A stretch of DNA of 54,177 bases from Pseudomonas fluorescens (GTDB lineage: Bacteria; Pseudomonadota; Gammaproteobacteria; Pseudomonadales; Pseudomonadaceae). The translations under genes were made by a program, and so were the position numbers. Under the pieces are notes generated by a model. The model saw nothing but the letters and a program-made list of their open reading frames with translations. It was not told the origin of the DNA and did not search any database. Shown piece by piece: positions 22,247-31,531 of the stretch (the first letter of the stretch is position 1; every line of letters begins with the position of its first letter). The stretch covers positions 1 through 54,177 of the forward strand of contig NZ_VCNJ01000025.1 of assembly GCF_005938625.1 (NCBI RefSeq), given 5' to 3'.

Positions 22247-25184
22247 CCTGACCCAGATGATCCTGATCAGCGCCGCGTACCTGGCGGTGCTGTTCGGCGT
22301 TGCCTGGATCAGTGAACGGGGCATGATCCCGCGCGCGATCATTCGCCACCCGCTGACCTACACGTTGTCGCTCGGGGTTTACGCCAGTGCGTGGGCGTTC
22401 TACGGCACGGTTGGTCTGGCCTACCAGTATGGCTACGGTTTTCTTTCCAGTTACCTTGGCGTGTCCGGCGCGTTTCTGCTGGCGCCGGTGTTGCTTTATC
22501 CGATTCTGAAAATCACCCGCACCTATCAACTGTCGTCGCTGGCGGATCTGTTTGCCTTCCGCTTTCGCAGTACCTGGGCCGGGGCGCTGACCACGATCTT
22601 CATGCTGATTGGCGTGTTGCCGTTGCTGGCGTTGCAGATTCAAGCGGTCGCCGATTCCATTGGTATCCTCACTGGCGAGCCGGTGCAGAGCCGCGTAGCG
22701 CTGGCGTTTTGTGCGCTGATCATCCTGTTCACGATTTTTTTCGGCTCCCGCCACATCGCCACCCGCGAGAAACACGAAGGGTTGGTGTTCGCGATTGCCT
22801 TTGAATCGGTGATCAAACTGGTTGCCCTCGGCGGCGTCGGTTTGTATGCGTTGTACGGCGTGTTCGACGGCCCGCAACAACTTGAGGTGTGGCTGCTGCA
22901 AAACCAGACCGCCCTCGCCGCGCTGCACACGCCATTGCAGGAAGGCCCGTGGCGCACGCTGCTGCTGGTGTTCTTCGCTTCGGCGATCGTGATGCCGCAT
23001 ATGTATCACATGACCTTTACCGAAAACCTCAATCCACGCTCGCTGGTCAGTGCGAGCTGGGGTTTGCCGCTGTTCCTGTTGCTGATGAGTCTGGCGGTGC
23101 CGCTGATCTTGTGGGCCGGTCTGAAACTGGGCGCGACGACCAATCCGGAATATTTCACCCTTGGCATCGGCATCGCCGCCAACAGCAAACCGCTGGCGTT
23201 GCTCGCTTACGTCGGTGGTTTATCAGCGGCCAGCGGCCTGATCATCGTCACCACGCTCGCGCTATCGGGCATGGCGCTGAACCATCTGGTGCTGCCGCTC
23301 TATCAACCGCCGGCCGAAGGCAATATCTACCGTTGGTTGAAATGGACGCGCCGCGCGCTGATCGTCGCGATCATCATGGCCGGTTTCGGCTTCTACCTGA
23401 TGCTCGGCGCCGAGCAGGATTTGGCCAACCTCGGCATCGTCGCGTTTGTCGCGACCCTGCAATTCCTGCCCGGCGTGTTGTCGGTACTGTATTGGCCGAC
23501 TGCCAACCGTCGCGGCTTTATCGCCGGGCTGCTGGCGGGGATTCTGGTCTGGGTAGTGACCATGCTGCTGCCGCTGGTCGGCAATCTGCAGGGTTTCTAT
23601 ATCCCGCTGCTGAACATGATTTACGTGCTCGACGACACCAGTTGGCACATGGCGGCCATCGCCTCACTGGCGGCCAACGTATTGATGTTCACGCTGATCT
23701 CGCTGTTCACCAACGCCAGTCCGGAAGAAGCCAGCGCCGCCGAAGCCTGCGCTGTGGATAACGTCCGTCGCCCGCAGCGGCGTGAGTTGCACGCCGCCTC
23801 GCCTCAGGAGTTCGCCACACAACTGGCGAAACCGTTGGGTGCCAAGGCTGCGCAGAAGGAAGTCGAGCAAGCGCTGCGTGACCTCTATCTGCCATTCGAC
23901 GAACGCCGCCCGTACGCCTTGCGCCGTTTGCGCGATCGCATCGAAGCCAACCTCTCCGGCCTGATGGGCCCGAGCGTCGCGCAGGACATGGTCGAAACCT
24001 TCCTGCCTTATAAGGCGGGCGGCGAAAACTATGTCACCGAAGACATCCACTTCATCGAAAGCCGCCTCGAGGATTACCACTCGCGCCTCACAGGTTTAGC
24101 CGCTGAGCTCGATGCGCTGCGCCGTTATCACCGCCAGACCCTGCAGGAACTGCCGATGGGCGTCTGCTCGCTGGCCAAGGATCAAGAGATCCTGATGTGG
24201 AACAAGGCCATGGAAGAACTCACCGGGATCGCCGCGCAGCGTGTGGTCGGTTCGCGTCTGAGCACCATTGGCGAGCCGTGGAAGGAATTGCTGCAAGGCT
24301 TCATCAATCTGCCCGACGAGCATTTGCACAAACAGCATCTGGCCCTCGACGGACAGACCCGCTGGCTGAACCTGCACAAAGCAGCGATTGATGAGCCGTT
24401 GGCACCGGGTAACAGTGGCTTGGTGCTGCTGGTCGAAGATCTGACCGAAACGCAGATGCTTGAAGACAAACTGGTGCACTCCGAGCGTCTGGCCAGCATT
24501 GGTCGCCTGGCGGCCGGTGTGGCCCACGAAATCGGCAACCCGATCACCGGCATCGCCTGTCTGGCGCAGAACCTGCGTGAAGAGCGCGAAGACGACGGCG
24601 AGCTGACAGAGATCAGCGGGCAGATTCTTGAACAGACCAAACGTGTGTCACGCATCGTCCAGTCGTTGATGAGTTTCGCCCACGCGGGTAGCCATCAGCA
24701 CAGTGACGAGCCCGTCTGTCTGGCCGAAGTCGCGCAGGATGCCATCGGCCTGCTGGCGTTGAACCGACGCAATTTCGAAGTGCAGTTCTACAACCTGTGC
24801 GATCCCGATCACTGGGTCGAAGGCGATCCGCAACGACTCGCCCAGGTTTTGATCAATCTGCTATCCAACGCCCGCGATGCCTCGCCGCCGCACAGTGCGG
24901 TACGGGTCAAGAGCGAAGCCGGCGAACACACGGTCGACCTGATCGTCGAAGACGAAGGCAGCGGCATTCCGAAGAACATCATGGACCGATTGTTCGAACC
25001 CTTCTTCACCACCAAGGATCCTGGCGAAGGCACCGGTCTGGGCCTTGCACTGGTCTATTCCATCGTTGAAGAGCATTATGGACAAATCACCATCGACAGC
25101 CCGGCTGATGTACAAAGCCAACGCGGCACCCGTATCCGGGTGACCTTACCGCGTCATGTCGAAGCGACGTCCGCTGTGAACTGA
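22230..25184 (+). CDS. cbrA: Sensor histidine kinase CbrA with SLC5 transporter domain
   Basis: CbrA senses carbon/nitrogen status (histidine among other nutrients) and phosphorylates CbrB. The 984-residue protein has an N-terminal sodium/solute-symporter (SLC5) domain of about 13 helices (about 1-500), a linker with the STAC domain (about 510-600), a PAS-like region (about 630-740), a HisKA domain with phospho-acceptor H766 (A-H-E-I-G-N-P) and a HATPase with N-x-x-x-N-A, D-E-G-S-G-I-P and G-T-G-L-G-L boxes. The ATG at 22230 or the one at 22236 could be the start; neither has a strong ribosome site, consistent with coupling to cbrX. Confidence 0.96.
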   Translation: MPMSFSLTQMILISAAYLAVLFGVAWISERGMIPRAIIRHPLTYTLSLGVYASAWAFYGTVGLAYQYGYGFLSSYLGVSGAFLLAPVLLYPILKITRTYQLSSLADLFAFRFRSTWAGALTTIFMLIGVLPLLALQIQAVADSIGILTGEPVQSRVALAFCALIILFTIFFGSRHIATREKHEGLVFAIAFESVIKLVALGGVGLYALYGVFDGPQQLEVWLLQNQTALAALHTPLQEGPWRTLLLVFFASAIVMPHMYHMTFTENLNPRSLVSASWGLPLFLLLMSLAVPLILWAGLKLGATTNPEYFTLGIGIAANSKPLALLAYVGGLSAASGLIIVTTLALSGMALNHLVLPLYQPPAEGNIYRWLKWTRRALIVAIIMAGFGFYLMLGAEQDLANLGIVAFVATLQFLPGVLSVLYWPTANRRGFIAGLLAGILVWVVTMLLPLVGNLQGFYIPLLNMIYVLDDTSWHMAAIASLAANVLMFTLISLFTNASPEEASAAEACAVDNVRRPQRRELHAASPQEFATQLAKPLGAKAAQKEVEQALRDLYLPFDERRPYALRRLRDRIEANLSGLMGPSVAQDMVETFLPYKAGGENYVTEDIHFIESRLEDYHSRLTGLAAELDALRRYHRQTLQELPMGVCSLAKDQEILMWNKAMEELTGIAAQRVVGSRLSTIGEPWKELLQGFINLPDEHLHKQHLALDGQTRWLNLHKAAIDEPLAPGNSGLVLLVEDLTETQMLEDKLVHSERLASIGRLAAGVAHEIGNPITGIACLAQNLREEREDDGELTEISGQILEQTKRVSRIVQSLMSFAHAGSHQHSDEPVCLAEVAQDAIGLLALNRRNFEVQFYNLCDPDHWVEGDPQRLAQVLINLLSNARDASPPHSAVRVKSEAGEHTVDLIVEDEGSGIPKNIMDRLFEPFFTTKDPGEGTGLGLALVYSIVEEHYGQITIDSPADVQSQRGTRIRVTLPRHVEATSAVN

Positions 25185-25206
25185 GACCGTCGAGAGTATC
25201 GAATCA

Positions 25207-26643
25207 ATGCCGCACATTTTGATCGTCGAAGACGAAACAATTATCCGCTCCGCCTTGCGCCGCCTGCTGGAACGCAACCAGTACCAGGTCAGCGAAGCCG
25301 GTTCAGTGCAGGAAGCACAAGAACGCTTCACCATTCCTACGTTCGATCTGATCGTCAGCGATCTGCGTCTGCCGGGCGCGCCGGGCACCGAGCTGATCAA
25401 GCTCGGCCAGGGCACGCCGGTGCTGATCATGACCAGTTACGCCAGCCTGCGCTCGGCGGTCGACTCGATGAAGATGGGCGCGGTGGATTACATCGCCAAG
25501 CCTTTCGACCACGATGAAATGCTCCAGGCCGTTGCACGGATCCTGCGTGATCGCCAATCGGCACCGGCTGCCGGCGAAGCGATTGCCAGCAAACCGGCCA
25601 ATGGCAGCGGCAAATCCGCCGTCGACAACAGCAACGGCGAGATTGGCATCATCGGCTCCTGCCCACCGATGCAGGATCTGTACAGCAAGATCCGCAAAGT
25701 CGCGCCGACCGATTCCAATGTGTTGATCCAGGGCGAGTCCGGCACCGGTAAAGAACTGGTGGCCCGCGCCCTGCACAACCTGTCGAAACGCGCCAAGGCG
25801 CCGATGATTTCGGTGAACTGCGCGGCCATTCCGGAAAGCCTGATCGAGTCCGAGCTGTTCGGCCACGAGAAAGGCGCGTTCACTGGCGCCAGCGCCGGTC
25901 GAGCCGGTCTGGTTGAAGCGGCGGACGGCGGCACGCTGTTCCTCGACGAAATCGGTGAGCTGCCACTCGAAGCTCAGGCCCGCCTTCTGCGCGTGTTGCA
26001 GGAAGGCGAGATCCGCCGGGTTGGCTCGGTGCAGTCGCAGAAAGTCGATGTGCGCTTGATCGCGGCCACTCACCGGGACCTGAAGAGTCTGGCGAAAATC
26101 GGCCAGTTCCGTGAAGACCTTTATTACCGCCTGCACGTGATCGCGTTGAAATTGCCGGCGCTGCGCGAGCGCGGTGCCGACGTCAACGAAATCGCCACGG
26201 CTTTCCTCGCTCGCCAGAGCGCACGCATCAACCGTACCGACCTCAAGTTTGCTGCGGATGCCGAACAGGCAATCCGTCATTATTCTTGGCCGGGTAACGT
26301 GCGTGAGCTGGAAAACGCAGTCGAGCGCGCAGTGATTCTGAGCGAAAGCCCGGAAATTTCCGCCGACTTGCTGGGTATCGACATCGAGCTGAGCGATCTG
26401 GAAGACGACGAGTTCATCGGTCTGCCGCCACAAACGGTGGGTAACGCCAGCAACAGCAGCCACGAGCCGACCGAAGACCTGTCGCTGGAAGACTACTTCC
26501 AGCACTTCGTCCTCGAGCATCAGGACCACATGACCGAGACCGAACTGGCGCGCAAACTGGGCGTCAGCCGCAAATGTCTGTGGGAACGCCGTCAGCGTCT
26601 GGGCATCCCACGGCGCAAGACCGGGGTCGCCAGCGAGAGCTGA
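25207..26643 (+). CDS. cbrB: Sigma-54-dependent response regulator CbrB
   Basis: CbrB activates sigma-54 promoters, above all that of the CrcZ RNA just downstream, and catabolic genes for amino acids. The 478-residue protein has a receiver domain (residues 1-120) with phospho-acceptor D52 and acidic pocket E8-D9, a AAA+ domain (about 140-380) with Walker A G-E-S-G-T-G-K-E and the sigma-54-contacting G-A-F-T-G-A loop, and a C-terminal Fis-type HTH (about 430-472). It follows cbrA by 22 bases and ends before a strong terminator. Confidence 0.97.
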   Translation: MPHILIVEDETIIRSALRRLLERNQYQVSEAGSVQEAQERFTIPTFDLIVSDLRLPGAPGTELIKLGQGTPVLIMTSYASLRSAVDSMKMGAVDYIAKPFDHDEMLQAVARILRDRQSAPAAGEAIASKPANGSGKSAVDNSNGEIGIIGSCPPMQDLYSKIRKVAPTDSNVLIQGESGTGKELVARALHNLSKRAKAPMISVNCAAIPESLIESELFGHEKGAFTGASAGRAGLVEAADGGTLFLDEIGELPLEAQARLLRVLQEGEIRRVGSVQSQKVDVRLIAATHRDLKSLAKIGQFREDLYYRLHVIALKLPALRERGADVNEIATAFLARQSARINRTDLKFAADAEQAIRHYSWPGNVRELENAVERAVILSESPEISADLLGIDIELSDLEDDEFIGLPPQTVGNASNSSHEPTEDLSLEDYFQHFVLEHQDHMTETELARKLGVSRKCLWERRQRLGIPRRKTGVASES

Positions 26644-26717
26644 ACGTTACCTGTCGAGTGTGCGGGTAACGCTTGAGAATGTGAAAAAACTGTTACCTCA
26701 GTCCTTTCACGTAACAG

Positions 26718-26755
26718 AAGCCGGGGTTATCGGTAACGAAACCCCGGCTTTTTTT
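26718..26755 (+). terminator. Rho-independent terminator of cbrB
   Basis: AAGCCGGGGTT (26718-26728) pairs with AACCCCGGCTT (26740-26750), followed by T residues. A second, weaker stem (CTGTTAC at about 26689 with GTAACAG at 26711) lies just upstream. They separate cbrB from the CrcZ promoter. Confidence 0.9.
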
Positions 26756-26813
26756 CGCCCCGACAAAACGGTTATATCGACCTAACCCCTTGTTTTATTG
26801 GGTTTCACAAAAG

Positions 26814-26830
26814 TTGGCACGCCCCCTGCT
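26814..26830 (+). promoter_or_regulatory. Sigma-54 promoter of CrcZ
   Basis: TTGGCACGCCCCCTGCT has the -24 GG at 26816-26817 and the -12 GC at 26828-26829, exactly 12 bases apart, a near-perfect sigma-54 element. Transcription should start near 26841. The AT-rich stretch upstream (26765-26810) is where CbrB would bind. Confidence 0.93.
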
Positions 26831-26840
26831 ATATGTTTAG

Positions 26841-27208
26841 TACAAGAACAATAACAAGCAATGCACAAGACAATAAAAATAAGACGAATCGACTCACGCA
26901 CAATAAAAACAAGACGGCGAGAGGCGCAGCTAACTGATTCTTTTGGAGAGGCGTTGTATTTGGGGCTTGCCCCACGACCAGGCCGAGAACAACAAAAACT
27001 GTCCTAAGACAGAGCCTGTACTGGTTGGATCGAGAGATCACTGCAATTCAGCGACCAAAGCAATCCGTTTGCTCTTGGCTCCCGATTGGGAGGGTCACGA
27101 AGGAAACACTTCGTGGCGAGGGCACTCAACAAAAACAAGAAGCCCGAATCAATAATAAAAAGAGCACGCAACTACTTCTTGGGGAGCTTCGGCTCCCCTT
27201 GTAGTTTC
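26841..27208 (+). ncRNA. crcZ: CrcZ, Hfq/Crc-titrating small RNA
   Basis: CrcZ sequesters Hfq (with Crc) and so relieves catabolite repression. The RNA of about 368 nt lies between cbrB and pcnB, as in other pseudomonads. It contains six A-rich clusters with AANAANAA motifs, at 26844-26857, 26872-26882, 26902-26912, 26988-26998, 27128-27141 and 27151-27161, the binding sites for the distal face of Hfq. It starts from a sigma-54 promoter under CbrB and ends in a strong hairpin. Open frames on both strands inside it are not credible genes. Confidence 0.93.
27170..27208 (+). terminator. CrcZ terminator
   Basis: A composite hairpin: outer AACTAC with GTAGTT and inner GGGGAGC with GCTCCCC capped by a TTCG tetraloop (27188-27191). 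The short T-tract follows immediately. Confidence 0.88.
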
Positions 27209-27307
27209 TCCCTTCTGTAAAAACTCTCTGTTTTACCCCCGCTTCAGCCTTGTAGCTTGCGGCTTTCAGCTCGAAACTGCTGTCTCCTACACCATCCCCC
27301 GACTAAA

Positions 27308-27316
27308 TGCTAGAAT
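27308..27316 (+). promoter_or_regulatory. Candidate extended -10 promoter of pcnB
   Basis: TGCTAGAAT at 27308-27316 fits an extended -10 element, 62 bases before the pcnB start. No good -35 box is present at the normal distance. Confidence 0.4.
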
Positions 27317-27377
27317 CTGCGCCCATCATGCGGTCATTCTTTGGTATGGCCGAACATTCCTTCAAACAGTGCATCCC

Positions 27378-28781
27378 ATGCTGAAGAAGTTGTTCCAGTC
27401 ATTCCGAACTCCCGTGCGTCGTACGCAACACATCCGCAGCACCCCTGAAGTGCTCAACAGCGGTCAACATTCGCTGCAGAAAACGCAGTTCAGCCGCTAT
27501 GCGGTGAATATCGTCGAACGCCTGCAGGGTGCCGGTTACCAGGCTTATCTGGTCGGCGGTTGCGTGCGTGACATGCTGCTGGGCATCACGCCCAAGGATT
27601 TCGACGTCGCCACCAGTGCCACCCCTGAGCAAGTCCGTGCCGAATTTCGCAATGCACGGATCATTGGCCGTCGCTTCAAACTGGTGCATATCCATTTCGG
27701 TCGCGAAATCATCGAAGTCGCGACTTTCCGCGCCAATCACCCGGTCAACGAAGACGACGAGGACAGCAACCAGTCTTCGCGTAACGAAAGCGGGCGGATT
27801 CTGCGCGACAACGTTTACGGCACGCTGGAAGAAGACGCGCAACGCCGCGACTTCACCATCAACGCCCTGTATTACGATCCGGTCAGCGAGCGCATCCTCG
27901 ACTACGCCAACGGCGTACACGACATCCGCAACCACCTGATCCGCCTGATCGGCGACCCGAAGCAGCGTTATCAGGAAGACCCGGTGCGCATGCTGCGCGC
28001 CGTGCGTTTCGCCGCCAAGCTCAATTTCGGCATCGAAAAGCACACCGTGCAACCGATCCGCGAACTGGCACCGATGCTGCGCGAAATCCCTTCGGCGCGT
28101 CTGTTCGAAGAAGTGCTCAAGCTGTTCCTCTCGGGGCACGGCGCGATCACCTTCGAAATGCTGGTCGACCTGCAACTGTTCGCCCCGTTGTTCCCGGCCA
28201 GTGCCGACGCGCTGGAACACAACCCGGAATACACCCACACGCTGATCAGCGAAGCGCTGACCAACACCGACCTGCGCATCAAGCAGAACAAACCGGTGAC
28301 CCCGGCGTTCCTTTTTGCCGCGCTGCTGTGGCCTGCCCTGCCGGCCCGCGTGTTGCGTCTGCAGGAACGCGGCATGCCGCCGATCCCGGCGATGCAGGAA
28401 GGCGCCCACGAGCTGATCGCCGAACAGTGCCAGCGCATCGCGATTCCAAAACGCTTCACCATGCCGATCCGCGAGATCTGGGACATGCAGGAGCGTCTGC
28501 CACGCCGCAGCGGCAAACGTGCCGACCTGTTGCTGGACAACCCGCGTTTCCGTGCCGGTTACGACTTCCTGCTGCTGCGTGAAAGCGCTGGCGAGGAAAC
28601 TGATGGCCTCGGCGAATGGTGGACGGACTATCAGGACGCCAACGACAGCGAACGTCGCGACATGATCCGCGACCTCAGCGGTAAAGGTGATGACGCCAGC
28701 GGTGCTCCGCGCAAACGTCGCCGCAGCAGCGGTTCCAAGCGCAAGCGCGCCGGCGCACCGAGCGCTTCGACAGGCGAGTAA
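27378..28781 (+). CDS. pcnB: Poly(A) polymerase I
   Basis: PcnB adds poly(A) tails to RNA 3' ends and so promotes decay by exonucleases. The 467-residue protein has the class II nucleotidyltransferase head with G60-G61 and catalytic D74-F-D76, then the R-R-D-F-T-I-N-A-L-Y motif that tells poly(A) polymerase and CCA-adding enzymes apart from others, and a helical neck/body. The C-terminal 30 residues are very basic (K-R-R-R-S-S and R-K-R-A) and likely bind RNA. I choose the ATG at 27378; a GTG three codons upstream is possible. folK follows 4 bases after the stop. Confidence 0.95.
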   Translation: MLKKLFQSFRTPVRRTQHIRSTPEVLNSGQHSLQKTQFSRYAVNIVERLQGAGYQAYLVGGCVRDMLLGITPKDFDVATSATPEQVRAEFRNARIIGRRFKLVHIHFGREIIEVATFRANHPVNEDDEDSNQSSRNESGRILRDNVYGTLEEDAQRRDFTINALYYDPVSERILDYANGVHDIRNHLIRLIGDPKQRYQEDPVRMLRAVRFAAKLNFGIEKHTVQPIRELAPMLREIPSARLFEEVLKLFLSGHGAITFEMLVDLQLFAPLFPASADALEHNPEYTHTLISEALTNTDLRIKQNKPVTPAFLFAALLWPALPARVLRLQERGMPPIPAMQEGAHELIAEQCQRIAIPKRFTMPIREIWDMQERLPRRSGKRADLLLDNPRFRAGYDFLLLRESAGEETDGLGEWWTDYQDANDSERRDMIRDLSGKGDDASGAPRKRRRSSGSKRKRAGAPSASTGE

Positions 28782-28785
28782 AGGC

Positions 28786-29271
28786 ATGGAACGCATCTAC
28801 ATCGGCATGGGCAGCAACCTCGCTGACCCCGCCGAACAATTGCGCAGCGCCGTCGAGGCGCTGGGACAATTGCCGCAGACCACACTCGCCGGCGTTTCCG
28901 CCTTCTATCAAAGCGATTCATTGCTGCCGGGCCAACCGCGATATACCAACGCGGTAGCAGCGCTCGACAGCTCACTCGCACCGATTGAATTGCTGGATGC
29001 ATTGCAAGCCATCGAGAACGATCAAGGTCGCGAGCGCCTTGAGCGTTGGGGGCCTCGTACGCTGGATCTGGATATTCTGCTGTTCGGTGATCGTTTGATC
29101 GACGAGCCACGCCTGAAAGTCCCGCATTACCAGATTCAGGAACGCGCCTTCGTGTTGTACCCGCTCGCCGAACTGGCCCCGCAGGATCTGCGTCTTGCAG
29201 ATGGGCGCACCCTCGCCGATCTGCTCGCCGCCTGCCCGTTCGTCGGCCTGGAACGCCTCACTACCCCCTGA
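28786..29271 (+). CDS. folK: 6-hydroxymethyl-7,8-dihydropterin pyrophosphokinase
   Basis: FolK transfers pyrophosphate from ATP to hydroxymethyldihydropterin in folate synthesis. The 161-residue protein shows the signature R-W-G-P-R-T-L-D94-L-D96-I-L, with both aspartates that bind the two magnesium ions. The ATG at 28786 is 4 bases after pcnB. A longer in-frame start within pcnB has no support. The pcnB-folK-panB-panC order is common in gammaproteobacteria. Confidence 0.96.
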   Translation: MERIYIGMGSNLADPAEQLRSAVEALGQLPQTTLAGVSAFYQSDSLLPGQPRYTNAVAALDSSLAPIELLDALQAIENDQGRERLERWGPRTLDLDILLFGDRLIDEPRLKVPHYQIQERAFVLYPLAELAPQDLRLADGRTLADLLAACPFVGLERLTTP

Positions 29272-29285
29272 CACAAGTCCCCCGG

Positions 29286-29369
29286 TAGGAGCTGTCGAGT
29301 GAAACGAGGCTGCGATCTTTTGATTTTCAAACCAAGATCAAAAGATCGCAGCGTTCCGCAGCTCCTACA
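29286..29369. repeat. Intergenic palindromic repeat, TGTAGGAGCTG family
   Basis: Inverted repeat from GTAGGAGCTGTCGAGTG to CAGCTCCTACAG with inner arms CTGCGATCTTTTGA and complement. The left outer arm carries the same GTCGAGTGAAACGAGG variant as the copy at 6965. Confidence 0.9.
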
Positions 29370-29668
29370 GGGAATAGCGTTTTACCCTCAGGATTTTGTC
29401 AGACAAAAACCCCGCAAATCAGCCCCGCCGCGCCGCTGAATCGCATCAGTAACGCCGGTAACACTCCCCTCGTAACAATGCGGTAACACACGCAATTGAC
29501 TTCCTGTTGGCTCATCACGACTATAGGCGTCCCGCTGCCGCCAACCCGGCACATACGGGCGCAATCCAGGCCTTATAAGCACGACAAAAGAGCGTGCGCC
29601 TGAGTAGATGAAGAATCACGCGCGTTACTCGCAGTAGTTTCCAGAGCGCCTGAACGAGGATTTTTTAC
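29370..29668 (+). other. Upstream region of panB
   Basis: About 300 gene-free bases. A TTGACT at 29496-29501 and a TATAGG at 29522-29527 are 20 bases apart, too far for a normal promoter, so the start is uncertain. Three GTAAC-type motifs (about 29449, 29470 and 29482) lie upstream of them. A GAGGA precedes panB at a good distance. Confidence 0.35.
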
Positions 29669-30469
29669 ATGCCAGCCATCACCCTGACCACGCTCCAGAG
29701 CCTCAAGCAGAAAGGTGAAAAGATCACCATGCTGACCTGCTATGACGCGACCTTCGCCCACGCCTGCAACGAGGCCGGTGTCGAAGTGCTGCTGGTGGGC
29801 GACTCCCTCGGCATGGTCCTGCAAGGTCACGACAGCACTTTGCCGGTGACCACCGCAGAAATGGCCTACCACACCGCCTGCGTCAAACGCGGCAACAGCG
29901 ACGCCCTGATCCTCGCCGACCTGCCGTTCATGGCCAACGCCACCCTTGAACAAACCATGACTAACAGCGCCATGCTGATGCAGGCAGGTGCGCACATGGT
30001 CAAGGTTGAAGGTCAGCTGTGGCTGGCCGAATCGATTCGTCTGCTCGCCGAACGCGGTGTGCCGGTGTGCGCGCACATGGGCCTGACCCCACAAGCGGTG
30101 AACATTCTCGGCGGCTATAAAGTGCAGGGTCGCAACGAAAACCAGGCGCGGCAGATGCGTGCTGATGCGATCTCGCTGGAACAGGCCGGTGCGGCGATGC
30201 TGCTGCTGGAATGCGTGCCGAGCGAACTGGCTGCAGAAATCAGCCAGGCAGTGAAGATTCCGGTCATCGGGATCGGCGCCGGTAACGCCACCGACGGCCA
30301 GGTTCTGGTACTGCACGACATGCTCGGCCTGTCGATCACTGGCCGCGTGCCGAAGTTCGTGAAGAACTTCATGCACGGTCAGGACAGCATCCAGTCCGCG
30401 CTGAAGGCTTACGTCAACGAAGTCAAAGCCACCACGTTCCCTGGCATCGAACACGGATTCTCTGCATGA
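29669..30469 (+). CDS. panB: 3-methyl-2-oxobutanoate hydroxymethyltransferase
   Basis: PanB makes ketopantoate from 2-oxoisovalerate using methylenetetrahydrofolate, the first pantothenate step. The 266-residue TIM-barrel protein has the family motifs M-L-T-C-Y-D-A-T-F-A at its N-terminus, V-G-D-S-L-G-M-V-L-Q-G and H-M-G-L-T-P-Q. Its ketoacid substrate comes from the ilv pathway elsewhere in this window. The stop overlaps panC by 4 bases. Confidence 0.97.
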   Translation: MPAITLTTLQSLKQKGEKITMLTCYDATFAHACNEAGVEVLLVGDSLGMVLQGHDSTLPVTTAEMAYHTACVKRGNSDALILADLPFMANATLEQTMTNSAMLMQAGAHMVKVEGQLWLAESIRLLAERGVPVCAHMGLTPQAVNILGGYKVQGRNENQARQMRADAISLEQAGAAMLLLECVPSELAAEISQAVKIPVIGIGAGNATDGQVLVLHDMLGLSITGRVPKFVKNFMHGQDSIQSALKAYVNEVKATTFPGIEHGFSA

Positions 30470-31326
30470 ACACCGTTAAAACCGTACGCGAACTGCGCGC
30501 CGCCGTAGCCCGCGCCCGCAGCGAAGGCAAGCGCATCGGCTTCGTACCGACCATGGGCAATCTGCACAGCGGTCACGTTGCACTGATCACCAAAGCGACC
30601 CAACGTGTGGATTTCGTGGTCGCGAGCATTTTCGTCAACCCGCTGCAATTCGGCGCCGGCGAAGACCTCGATAAATACCCGCGCACGTTGGCGGCGGATC
30701 AGGAGAAGCTGCTCGAAGCCGGTTGTTCCCTGCTGTTCGCGCCAACTGTCGAAGAAATGTACCCCGACGGCATGGCTGGACAGACTCGGGTCAGCGTGCC
30801 GCAATTGTCCGAAGGCCTGTGCGGCGCCAGCCGTCCGGGCCACTTCGAGGGTGTCGCGACCGTGGTTAGCAAACTGTTCAACATGGTCCAGCCGGATCTG
30901 GCGATTTTCGGCCAGAAGGATTACCAGCAACTGGCGGTGATCCGCGCGCTGGTGCATGACCTGAACATGCCGATCCAGATTATCGGCGAACCGACCGTGC
31001 GCGCCGCCGATGGCTTGGCGCTGTCGTCGCGCAATGGTTTCCTCAACGAGGAACAGCGCGCGGTGGCACCGGTGGTCTATCGCTCGCTGAGCAACATTGC
31101 CGAGTCGATCAAGCAAGGTGAACGGGACTTCCCTGCGCTGATCAGTGGGCAGTTGCAACAGCTCGAAGCCGCGGGTCTGCGCCCGGACTATCTGGAAATC
31201 CGCCATGCGCTGACCTTGCGTCCGGCGACGGCTGAAGACCGTGATCTGGTGATTCTGGTGGCCGCGTTCCTCGGCACTACGCGGTTGATCGATAACCTGC
31301 ACCTGAATCTCGACACCCCGGTTTAA
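30466..31326 (+). CDS. panC: Pantothenate synthetase
   Basis: PanC joins pantoate and beta-alanine with ATP through a pantoyl-adenylate. The 286-residue protein has the nucleotidyl-binding P-T-M-G-x-L-H-x-G-H motif (residues 29-37 region) and the KMSKS-like L-S-S-R-N stretch. It is coupled to panB by an ATGA overlap; panD lies about 205 bases downstream beyond a repeat. Confidence 0.97.
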   Translation: MNTVKTVRELRAAVARARSEGKRIGFVPTMGNLHSGHVALITKATQRVDFVVASIFVNPLQFGAGEDLDKYPRTLAADQEKLLEAGCSLLFAPTVEEMYPDGMAGQTRVSVPQLSEGLCGASRPGHFEGVATVVSKLFNMVQPDLAIFGQKDYQQLAVIRALVHDLNMPIQIIGEPTVRAADGLALSSRNGFLNEEQRAVAPVVYRSLSNIAESIKQGERDFPALISGQLQQLEAAGLRPDYLEIRHALTLRPATAEDRDLVILVAAFLGTTRLIDNLHLNLDTPV

Positions 31327-31341
31327 GCCTCACCGATAACC

Positions 31342-31431
31342 TGTGGGAGTGAGCTTGCTCACGAATGCAATCTGTTAGCTGACGTAAATATCGACTGACA
31401 TGACGCCTTCGCGAGCAAGCTCGCTCCCACA
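31342..31431. repeat. REP-type doublet with one divergent arm
   Basis: The left arm reads TGTGGGAGTGAGCTTGCTCA, with compensating changes (G-T-G-A-G-C and G-C-T-C-A-C) that keep its own small hairpin, while the right arm is the standard family sequence. It lies between panC and panD and ends in a T-tract, so it could also terminate transcription. Confidence 0.9.
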
Positions 31432-31531
31432 GGTTTTTTTGTGTTTTAAAGAGCTGGTTTCAGCTGTATTGCCGCCCTCAAAGCCTTCGGGCACACTGCC
31501 CGCCGTTCGATGCCAACCCGGGAAAACCCTC

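Noticed and set aside
25303..26529. 408-codon open frame opposite cbrB
   Set aside because: Antisense shadow of cbrB with no domain resemblance.
26829..27155. Short open frames on both strands inside the CrcZ region
   Set aside because: They overlap a structured small RNA with its own promoter and terminator, have no ribosome sites and show low-complexity translation.
27399..28796. 465-codon open frame opposite pcnB
   Set aside because: Antisense shadow; pcnB is complete with catalytic motifs.
29496..29527. panB promoter TTGACT/TATAGG
   Set aside because: The 20-base spacer is too long for a typical sigma-70 promoter.
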